From the NCBI RefSeq assembly GCF_023282985.1, contig NZ_JAGQDC010000021.1:1-64000 (forward strand): a stretch of 64,000 nt of DNA. Reading direction: 5' to 3'. Position 1 is the first letter of the stretch, and every line of letters starts with the position of its first letter. The notes below the pieces were generated by a model that had not been told where the DNA came from, made no database searches, and saw nothing but the letters and a program-made list of their open reading frames with translations. The position numbers were made by a program, and so were the translations under genes. Source of the DNA: Serratia silvae. GTDB taxonomy: Bacteria; Pseudomonadota; Gammaproteobacteria; Enterobacterales; Enterobacteriaceae. Shown here one piece after another: positions 57,889 through 64,000 of this stretch.

Positions 57889-59466
57889 TTAGCGCAGCAA
57901 TACAGGGATACCGACGATTCGGCGAGCAACACCCACGACACAAACTTCCCAACGGGTTTGCCAGCTATCAAAGTCCGTGTTAGTCACGGTTAAGATGTAA
58001 GGGACATCACCCTGGTCAGGATCACGCGGTTTTCTTAACGCTTCGGCAGCGTAATAGCGATCAAGAAGGCGGGTCATACCCTTTTCTAGGCCTTCACGAG
58101 TAATGCCGTCAGGGCTATGTTTGATGGAGGAGGCCAGGGCATAGTAGTTACGTGCAATGGAGTTCATTACAGAAACCACATGCTGATATTTTTTGTAGTT
58201 ATCCTCAGCACACGTTGTTAGCGCATCATCAATAAAGATCACGCCTCCGCTGCTTGTTACAACGTTGAGATGTGCTTTTGCAAAGACCTCACGATCGATA
58301 TTTGCAGCGGCCGGAAGTGGTTTGATATTTTGTCGATTAATTACACCGCGATCCTTGCCCGCAGGTGAGAAATGCCAGCCGCCAATGTCTGGCACCATGG
58401 CAACACCTTTTGCCTTTGCAGTGAATGCATCGCCGGATAACCCGAACACAACATTGGACTGCCCAAGCGGATCTCGGCAAGAATATGGGTAGTAGTAAGC
58501 AGTAACGTTTTCATTGCCACCCAGGCCAAGCGCTGCCAACTGCGCTAGCGCTTTATCAGCTGGCAAGCGAGGGTCTACGTCAGCAAACATGTCGACACGT
58601 ACAGCCTTGGCCAGATCGGCTAATTGGGCAATAGCCACGGCGTCATAAATGCCCAACGTCAAAATTGCGGTGTAATCCACGATCGAGCCGTCCAGCACGG
58701 CAATAGACGCAGAGTAGTCTTTCGTTGTGAGCTTTTTGAAATCACCGTCGCTACCGCCAACAAAGGCCTGGCTAATGCTGGTGAACGTCTCAGGCAGTAC
58801 CGCCGTTTCTGAAGCTAAGGCGCGTAGACATGAGTTATTTCTTTCCAGAACGTCGGGGAGGAAAGCAGAAAGGCTCATATCATCAATGGCATCGATTTTG
58901 AACGAGACTTCGTAGCTTTCGATTGTTGTTACTGCACCCAGCGAATCCGTTTCCATGAGCTTCAGTGCGAAAAAGCCCGGCTTAGTTTTGATTGGCTCTA
59001 AACTCAGCTTGCGGTTTTCAGACTTGTCGCCATCATCAACATAGATCGTCATTGCAGCTTTCGTGGGTACCGTAATATCTGCACCAAATGCGGTAGCGCT
59101 GGTGCTTGCCTTCACAGTAGTTACAGCTGGTGTACCTGTAGTATCAGCCGTCAAATGAATCGCAGGGATCATCATCCCTGGGAATGGCACTCGTACCACA
59201 TAGCCATTGCCACCCGATAACGCCTGGTTGACATGTCGGAGGGGTTCAAAAAACGGGCCTTCTTGTGGGCGAGGAGCCTCACCAAGGACAGATTTACCGT
59301 TATTCGGGGTAATACCCAATACCGTGTTTGGCTTGCCTTTCTTGGAAAAAACTAGCCCGGCAAAAACAGAGCTTCCACCTGAGAATGAGCCGATTGTTGC
59401 TGATGCGTCGATCGGAGCTACTGCCGTTCCGGCAGCAGTACCAATCGCGTAAGGGATCTTATTCAT
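57889..59466 (-). CDS. Tail-sheath protein (P1 gp22-like)
   Basis: 525 aa, the length expected for P1 gp22 and the usual order next to the capsid gene. It has the contractile-sheath type of composition: Ala/Thr/Ser-rich N-terminal domain, DIGGWHFSPAGKDRGVINRQ in the middle and a C-terminal segment DSWQTRWEVCVVGVARRIVG with alternating strands, as in P2/T4-type sheath cores. It follows the capsid gene with a hairpin between them. Confidence 0.85.
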   Translation of the reverse strand: MNKIPYAIGTAAGTAVAPIDASATIGSFSGGSSVFAGLVFSKKGKPNTVLGITPNNGKSVLGEAPRPQEGPFFEPLRHVNQALSGGNGYVVRVPFPGMMIPAIHLTADTTGTPAVTTVKASTSATAFGADITVPTKAAMTIYVDDGDKSENRKLSLEPIKTKPGFFALKLMETDSLGAVTTIESYEVSFKIDAIDDMSLSAFLPDVLERNNSCLRALASETAVLPETFTSISQAFVGGSDGDFKKLTTKDYSASIAVLDGSIVDYTAILTLGIYDAVAIAQLADLAKAVRVDMFADVDPRLPADKALAQLAALGLGGNENVTAYYYPYSCRDPLGQSNVVFGLSGDAFTAKAKGVAMVPDIGGWHFSPAGKDRGVINRQNIKPLPAAANIDREVFAKAHLNVVTSSGGVIFIDDALTTCAEDNYKKYQHVVSVMNSIARNYYALASSIKHSPDGITREGLEKGMTRLLDRYYAAEALRKPRDPDQGDVPYILTVTNTDFDSWQTRWEVCVVGVARRIVGIPVLLR

Positions 59467-59478
59467 TTTTATTCCTAT

Positions 59479-59504
59479 AAGCGCCCCAATGGGGTGGGGC
59501 GCTT
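59479..59504. other. Hairpin between capsid and sheath genes
   Basis: AAGCGCCCC/GGGGCGCTT stem with an eight-base loop and no U run. It could slow transcription, stabilise the upstream message or be a processing site, giving more capsid than sheath. Confidence 0.55.
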
Positions 59505-59514
59505 AATCCAGGGG

Positions 59515-61482
59515 TTAGGCCTTCACCGTGACTTTTGCAACGGCGGTTTTTGTACCGTCCTCGCTCGTCATAGTGACGTTCGCAACACCGACAGCTTTCG
59601 CTTCACCTTCACCGCTCTGATCGACAACTGCGACGACCTCATCGCTAGAAATCAGCGTGAAAACCTTGTTTGTCGCGTTTTCAGGAAGAACCGTAGGGCT
59701 CAATTTGAACTTCTCGCCAACGGTCAGTGTTACTGACTTCGGTACCAGGCTCACGCCCTCCACCGGCACGAAAGGTGCGCCTGCCTCCGGTTGTTTCTCA
59801 ATATACTTCCCAGAGCGCGGATCGATAGCGCCGATCTTCTCGTTAACGAGGGTCAAACGAGCGAAGTAGTCTTCACCGTTCCGTGGATGGATCTCGTTGA
59901 TTGCAGAGCCCCACAGCGTTTGGCGGTTAACCAGGGCAGTGGTGGTTGGGTGGGTGAATGGAATTGCAGGTACGGCATCACCGGCGACGATACCGGCCTC
60001 GCTGAGGTTTTCACCGCGAGAATAGAAGAGAATATCGTTGCTGGAGAACGGATAGCCTTCTTTGTCGAATTGCTGGCAAATTGGTTTCGGCACTTCATAG
60101 ATTCGGATCGTACCGAACAACATACCGATGAAGTGTACATATGACGTCTGTACGTAGTTCGGAGCTGGTTGGAACATGGTGGTAGGCAGGGACTTAATGT
60201 AACCAGCTGCATCACCACCAGCAAAACCACCGCGAATACCGTATTTTTTGGTACGGTCACGCATATCTGTTGAGATGCCGTTAATCTTGCCACGGAACAG
60301 CAGGCACCATTGCTCCCACTGCTGACTTTGCGGCAGTGCCGTGTCGTACTTGTAATTATGTACAGTATGGAAAGCAAGCTTGCGCAGACGCTTCATATCC
60401 TGCTCGTGCGAGCACCATTGCGTCAGACTGGTAAACTGCATTGAGGCCAGATTCAAGCCAAATTCACGTTGCAAATCCATCATGGCCTGGACGGTATGCT
60501 CAGCGGCAAGGATGTACTGTGAAGGCTTCATCTTCCAGCTACGCATTGCCTGATTAATTACCGGGATCAAGTCTGGATCGCTTTCAACATCTAATTCGGC
60601 TTGCATAGCGATATGAGTACCGGCAGGAGGAGCCTCCTCGAATTTCAGCACCACAATACCTTTGGTGTAATCAACCTTTCCGGTTACGGTAAAGGCGTTG
60701 CCTTGGGCATCTTTTTCATTGAAATTGATACTGCATTCACCATCATCGTAGTGTTTTCCGATGCGACGGTTCACGATGACGCGAACGCGCCCTCGGCGCA
60801 CTGGCATGTCACGACCTTCAAACTCCTTGATCGCAATTGTGAATTCTTTCGCTGTACCGTCAACTGAATCTTGGTCTTTCAACATGAAGATACGGCCCAT
60901 CTGCGAGAATATGCCCGCAGAAAGGTGATCCATTTGGTCACCGCGATCGAACGAACCCATTTTCGAACCAGCTACGTTATAGACTTCATAGAAGTCAGAT
61001 TCGTCACGCGATACCGGCATAAAAGTACACATATCACTGGTGGCTGCACCCAGGGCGGCAGGTAGGATCATGGCCATGAAAATGGCTTGGCGCATAACAC
61101 CTTCAGACGTTCGCATGTCGCTTGATGCAGATTCCAGCATCGCGGCACCGTCGCCACTGCGTTTATGATCAGGAGCTGATTCTAGGATCAGGTTTTCACA
61201 AGCCTTTTGGGCATTGGCCAGCAGGTCTGCTGGTGGGTTGCATCCATGAACACGTCGATAGTCACTAATACTCGCTGCCCAGGTGGTTGCAATCTGGCGA
61301 ACAGCATTCTCATTGACACCCTCAAACATCGGGTCTTGCATTGCTGCTTGGAAAATCACTTTAACTTGATCATCAACACTCATAGCAGCGTTGATCGGTG
61401 CGTTGCTCGTAAACGCCAGCACACGGCCAGCGCGCTTATTTACGTCTTTTTGACGCTCATGAAATAATTTTGGATCAGACAC
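59515..61482 (-). CDS. Major capsid protein (P1 gp23-like) with C-terminal Ig-like domain
   Basis: 655 aa. Residues 111-118 DGAAMLES suggest cleavage after E117, removing an N-terminal delta-type region; LILES at residue 101 is a weaker site. The shell fold follows. Residues 574-655 form a BIG2-type Ig-like domain (VSLVPKSVTLTVGEKFKLSP, then AKAVGVANVTMTSEDGTK), which likely decorates the outer surface. The body without this domain is about 570 residues, close to what I recall for P1 gp23. Late-type promoter at 61535-61552. Confidence 0.87.
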   Translation of the reverse strand: MSDPKLFHERQKDVNKRAGRVLAFTSNAPINAAMSVDDQVKVIFQAAMQDPMFEGVNENAVRQIATTWAASISDYRRVHGCNPPADLLANAQKACENLILESAPDHKRSGDGAAMLESASSDMRTSEGVMRQAIFMAMILPAALGAATSDMCTFMPVSRDESDFYEVYNVAGSKMGSFDRGDQMDHLSAGIFSQMGRIFMLKDQDSVDGTAKEFTIAIKEFEGRDMPVRRGRVRVIVNRRIGKHYDDGECSINFNEKDAQGNAFTVTGKVDYTKGIVVLKFEEAPPAGTHIAMQAELDVESDPDLIPVINQAMRSWKMKPSQYILAAEHTVQAMMDLQREFGLNLASMQFTSLTQWCSHEQDMKRLRKLAFHTVHNYKYDTALPQSQQWEQWCLLFRGKINGISTDMRDRTKKYGIRGGFAGGDAAGYIKSLPTTMFQPAPNYVQTSYVHFIGMLFGTIRIYEVPKPICQQFDKEGYPFSSNDILFYSRGENLSEAGIVAGDAVPAIPFTHPTTTALVNRQTLWGSAINEIHPRNGEDYFARLTLVNEKIGAIDPRSGKYIEKQPEAGAPFVPVEGVSLVPKSVTLTVGEKFKLSPTVLPENATNKVFTLISSDEVVAVVDQSGEGEAKAVGVANVTMTSEDGTKTAVAKVTVKA

Positions 61483-61534
61483 TTTTTCGCCCTATCAAAA
61501 TGCACAGACAGGGGTTTACTTCTCGACAGTTGGG

Positions 61535-61552
61535 ATGTTACTGAAAGTGAGT
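61535..61552 (-). promoter_or_regulatory. Late-type promoter of the capsid/tail operon
   Basis: On the minus strand ACTCAC, six bases, TAACAT, about 53 bases before the capsid ATG. Confidence 0.68.
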
Positions 61553-61639
61553 TATTGGAAAGGAAAGATAAATTCGTGGGGTTCTAACTAGATGTTTGTT
61601 AAACTAAATCTAATAAACTAATACAGGATTAGATTAGTT

Positions 61640-62065
61640 ATGCGTTACACAGTTTTCGTGGAATATCGCAACGGAGCGACAAGTACGCCACAGCACTCCG
61701 GCGTAAAAGATGTGGCTTTTCGTAATTTTTCCGAACTGGTTGCTGATAAGGATCTGTTCTTGACAGCTGAAGCTTGTGTAATCACATCATCTACGGGTGA
61801 AGTGCTTCGCTTCGATTTACGGACGCCGCAGCCGGTACCCAGCTTTGATGAAATTCTCTGGCCACGGAGGGGAGCGAGAAAAAAGCAGAAGGACGCTAAG
61901 ACGGTATCTGCGTTTATTGCTCCACCGGAAGAGGATTTCATAAAGTCTTTGGGAGAGGGGAGCTTTACACGGGGTATACGCAAAGCAGTATCTATGCTGA
62001 AACTGTTAGAGCAGCAAAATAAATTAAAGCCGCTTGAGAAAATGGCCTCCAGCCAACGCGAGTAA
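61640..62065 (+). CDS. Hypothetical protein, 141 aa
   Basis: ATG at 61640, preceded by an AT-rich region with an inverted repeat of CTAAT-type elements (61602-61638: AAATCTAATAAACTAAT and ATTAGATTAGTT). It has an alpha/beta N-terminus (MRYTVFVEYRNGATSTP) and a basic C-terminal half (WPRRGARKKQKDAKT). It is not recognised. Position between the capsid operon and the replication region makes it a candidate regulator, possibly a late activator (Lpa-like), but no motif supports this. Confidence 0.5.
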   Translation: MRYTVFVEYRNGATSTPQHSGVKDVAFRNFSELVADKDLFLTAEACVITSSTGEVLRFDLRTPQPVPSFDEILWPRRGARKKQKDAKTVSAFIAPPEEDFIKSLGEGSFTRGIRKAVSMLKLLEQQNKLKPLEKMASSQRE

Positions 62066-62096
62066 CCATTAAGCCCCATTTAGGGGCTTAATGGTT
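62064..62096. terminator. Strong bidirectional terminator
   Basis: A 14-base perfect stem (AACCATTAAGCCCC and complement) with a five-base loop, between the convergent genes ending at 62065 and 62080. Confidence 0.8.
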
Positions 62097-62346
62097 CATA
62101 ACGCTTGCGATAAAGTTGTAAAACGTCGTCAGCAAACTGATCGTCAATGATGTAGAAATAGCACTCCGGTACGTCAAGAACCTTCGCAAATAAGCACAAA
62201 GTCTCAAAAACTGGTCGATAGGCACCTGTCTCATATGACGATACGCGGCCGCGAGCTGTGCTTTCATCAATACCTGCCGCTACTCCGAGTTGCTCTTGGG
62301 TCAATCCGGCGCTGATTCGCGCAGATTTTAGACGTTTAGTGATCAT
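62080..62346 (-). CDS. Xre-type repressor, 88 aa
   Basis: The protein begins MITKRLKSARISAGLTQEQL, a canonical HTH_3, with GVAAGIDESTARGRVSSYE covering helices 2-4 and a short C-terminal dimerisation tail. It is divergent from the candidate small RNA at 62396 and its promoter region (62356-62390) holds a degenerate GTCTTAATTAGTTGAC motif. Likely an autoregulated repressor of this module or of early genes. Confidence 0.8.
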   Translation of the reverse strand: MITKRLKSARISAGLTQEQLGVAAGIDESTARGRVSSYETGAYRPVFETLCLFAKVLDVPECYFYIIDDQFADDVLQLYRKRYEPLSP

Positions 62347-62366
62347 GTTTTTGCCGTCTTAATTAG

Positions 62367-62395
62367 TTGACGACATGTGTAACATTGCATAATAT
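62367..62395 (+). promoter_or_regulatory. Near-consensus sigma70 promoter
   Basis: TTGACG, 17-base spacer, TAATAT. It faces rightward and is followed after about 70 bases by a strong terminator, with no protein frame of note between. It overlaps the operator-like sequence of the divergent Xre gene. Confidence 0.7.
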
Positions 62396-62401
62396 CGACT
62401 G

Positions 62402-62490
62402 CGTTCAGAATTACAGAACACGCCAACATAATAAAACTTGAGCACAACATCTTTCCAGGGAGGCCGATCAAATGATCGGCCGTTTTTTTT
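62402..62490 (+). ncRNA. Candidate ~90-nt small RNA between the repressor and ori
   Basis: Transcription from the promoter at 62367-62395 should begin near 62402. An intrinsic terminator GGCCGATC-AAAT-GATCGGCC followed by T8 ends at 62490. Between them only a tiny frame starting inside the hairpin (62473) exists. P1 uses a comparably short antisense RNA (c4) in immunity, but I see no sequence evidence that this is its homologue. Confidence 0.55.
62462..62490 (+). terminator. Intrinsic terminator of the candidate small RNA
   Basis: Eight-base perfect stem with an AAAT loop and a run of eight T. Confidence 0.85.
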
Positions 62491-62520
62491 GGTTTTTTGT
62501 TGAGAATGTCTAGGGATTAA

Positions 62521-62778
62521 GTGCCGTTTATGGTAGATGAAAAATGTTTGTCAGGTAATGAATCCGCCACGGGCGCTGGTGCTAGCGTATTACAGCTGGA
62601 TAGCAATGATGTCTGGTCAGTTATTACCGGGCACTTTGTTGCCCCTAGATCCGATTGTATCCTCACAATATTCCTGTTGCTCACTGCTGAGCATCCAGAA
62701 CTGAAATTCTCTGAGTACCCGCTTGCAGTAAAGCTTGTCACTGACGTGGTTATGACTTGGCGTAGCGTAGCTGAGTAA
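62521..62778 (+). CDS. Hypothetical protein, 85 aa, before the origin
   Basis: GTG start at 62521 (AGGGA upstream) or ATG 62530. The product is a mixed protein with a helical C-terminus (AVKLVTDVVMTWRSVAE). No motif is recognised. It precedes the origin region and could be a replication-associated or copy-control protein. Confidence 0.45.
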   Translation: MPFMVDEKCLSGNESATGAGASVLQLDSNDVWSVITGHFVAPRSDCILTIFLLLTAEHPELKFSEYPLAVKLVTDVVMTWRSVAE

Positions 62779-62832
62779 AAAAAGAACCACTTTGTGATAA
62801 CCGGTCATCCAATTAGAGTTATGCAGTAGAAC

Positions 62833-62841
62833 TTATCCACA
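62833..62841 (+). promoter_or_regulatory. DnaA box
   Basis: Perfect TTATCCACA, 109 bases before the first iteron. A second near-match (TTGTCCACA) is at 63062-63070. Confidence 0.75.
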
Positions 62842-62949
62842 TATTCACCGTGTAAGATCCAATAAATTAACCAATACGATCCCAGAACCACCAAAAAGAT
62901 CCCGGAGCCGCTTAGGCCACTAACCATGCGCTCTGTAGCCACGCTTGTG

Positions 62950-63052
62950 TGTTTGCAAACGGGATAAGTGTGTTTGCTTACGGGATAACCATGTTTGTAA
63001 ACGGGATGAATATGTTTGCAAACGGGATAAAGTGTGTTTATAAACTGGTAAA
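62950..63052 (+). repeat. Iterons of a RepFIB-type origin
   Basis: Four 18-base copies of TGTTTGCAAACGGGATAA (variants) start at 62950, 62971, 62992 and 63013, an exact 21-base period; a fifth, degenerate copy starts at 63035. The region lies directly before repA and between DnaA boxes. Confidence 0.9.
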
Positions 63053-63098
63053 AGGATCCTTTTGTCCACATAACCCAGATCATCAAAGAAGCCCATTA

Positions 63099-64000
63099 AT
63101 GACCATTAAAAACAATGCTTTAAGTCTAATTGATGTTCTTGCATCCAAAGGTGAAACAAAACTTACCCCCAACAAAAACAGCACTGTGCAGCCTGTTGCG
63201 CTAATGCGACTTGGTCTGTTCGTACCAAGCCTGAAGCGCAAAGGGAAGAACACAGACAGCGTTACTATAGATGCCTCAGAGGAACTATCCAAGCTTGATA
63301 TAGCCCAGGCGGAAGGGTACTCAAACATTACGATAAGCGGGCCTAGGCTTTCGATGGAGACTGATTTTAAGGTCTGGGTAGCGGTCATTTTGTCATTTTC
63401 GAAGTATGGCCGGGACACAAACACGATCGAGCTGCCTTTCTCTGAGTTCGCCACGTTTGCCGGATACCCGGACAAGGAGAAAACGCGCGTTCTGCGGGAG
63501 AGGATCTCCGACTCGCTGACCAGATTGCGCGGTACCACGATTAGCCTTTCCTCAAAAAACAAAGACAAACTGACTGTTACCGGCTTGCTTCAAAAGGGGA
63601 ACTGGGACGTGAAGGCTGACATTATCAAGCTTACGGCCGATGAGTCACTGTGGGAGCTGTACCAGGTAGACAACCAGGTGCTCCTACAAATGTTTGTACT
63701 CAGGAAGTTGGCGAACAAGGGGACGGCGCAAGCGCTATACACGTTCATCGAAAGCCTCCCACGAAAGCCGATCCCGTTGTCTTTTTACCGAATTAAGCAG
63801 CGCCTTGTGCTTACCTCTCCGCAGAACCAGCAGAATCGCATTATCAAAAAGGCTGTAGAAGAGTTGATCGCCACTGGTTATCTCGATGCCTCAATTCAGA
63901 AGCGGGACAAGGACTGGCATGTGTTGATACATGGCCGCAACCCCAAGTGCCATCTGCCAGCCGGTGTCAGCCCTATCGAAGGCCTGGACGACGACGAGTG
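63099..64000 (+). CDS. repA: RepFIB-type replication initiator RepA (3' end outside window)
   Basis: A partial protein of 300 codons from ATG 63099 runs to the window edge. It contains ALMRLGLFVPSLKRK near residue 34, DTNTIELPFSEFATFAGYP near residue 105, and FVLRKLANKGTAQALYTF near residue 205, which fit Rep_3-family RepFIB initiators of IncF plasmids. Two winged-helix domains bind the iterons just upstream, which also repress repA. P1's own RepA and oriR are not used here. The expected length of RepFIB RepA (about 325 residues) suggests only a few codons are missing. Confidence 0.9.
   Translation, partial: MTIKNNALSLIDVLASKGETKLTPNKNSTVQPVALMRLGLFVPSLKRKGKNTDSVTIDASEELSKLDIAQAEGYSNITISGPRLSMETDFKVWVAVILSFSKYGRDTNTIELPFSEFATFAGYPDKEKTRVLRERISDSLTRLRGTTISLSSKNKDKLTVTGLLQKGNWDVKADIIKLTADESLWELYQVDNQVLLQMFVLRKLANKGTAQALYTFIESLPRKPIPLSFYRIKQRLVLTSPQNQQNRIIKKAVEELIATGYLDASIQKRDKDWHVLIHGRNPKCHLPAGVSPIEGLDDDE

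Noticed and set aside
62805-63086. A 93-codon minus-strand frame over the origin
   Set aside because: It is a translation of the iterons (repeating HPVYKHGYPVSKH-type peptide) and has no biological meaning.
1-64000. Insertion sequences, integrase, loxP/cre or cin
   Set aside because: No transposase, tyrosine or serine recombinase frames or 34-base lox-like palindromes were seen. Cre and Cin may lie outside the window.

Overview
The window is a 64 kb piece of a P1-type phage-plasmid of an enterobacterium. It opens inside a P1-like pacA gene and ends inside an IncFIB-type repA gene, so neither end is natural. The P1 relationship rests on recognisable proteins and on gene order. These include PacA with a Dam-site-rich pac region inside the gene, DarB (2259 aa) with an Ulx-like gene behind it, the portal and prohead-protease genes next to darB, the lydA-lydB-hdf-darA-ddrA-ddrB operon, the R-S-U tail-fibre cluster, gp16 and BplA, the tail sheath and the processed major capsid protein, and Phd-Doc. 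GC content near 50% and the gene families fit Enterobacterales; the genus cannot be told.

Layout. 0-1 kb: pacA (leftward) with the pac site. 1-3 kb: ParM/ParR actin-type partition. 3-7 kb: rightward operons of small, mostly unknown phage genes. 7-20.7 kb: a leftward accessory and early region with Ea22-like and NinX-like proteins, a C5 cytosine methyltransferase, a DEDD exonuclease, a VRR-NUC nuclease, several small membrane proteins, and a second partition system (Walker ParA plus ribbon-helix-helix partner). 20.2-34.4 kb: darB and ulx (leftward), then portal, phd-doc, protease, a helix-turn-helix protein and a lambda R-type endolysin (rightward). 34.5-41.9 kb: the darA/lyd operon. 42-61.5 kb: tail fibre, baseplate, tape measure, tube, sheath and capsid, all leftward. 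61.6-64 kb: a small operon, an Xre repressor, a candidate small RNA, and the iteron origin with repA.

How it works together. The late genes share a compact promoter (ACTCAC, six bases, TAnnnT) found in front of nine late transcription units, which matches the -22 element plus -10 layout described for P1 late promoters. Several head proteins carry a repeated (A/L)M(L/F)E|S/A motif that looks like the cleavage site of the prohead protease. Stable inheritance seems over-insured: RepFIB-type replication, two unrelated partition systems and Phd-Doc. The P1 parAB-repA module expected beside the capsid gene has been replaced. The least explained signals are a second array of 7-bp repeats in the structural region matching the ParA-side repeats, a scattered GTCTAATTA motif that looks like an operator, and the candidate small RNA beside the replication origin.
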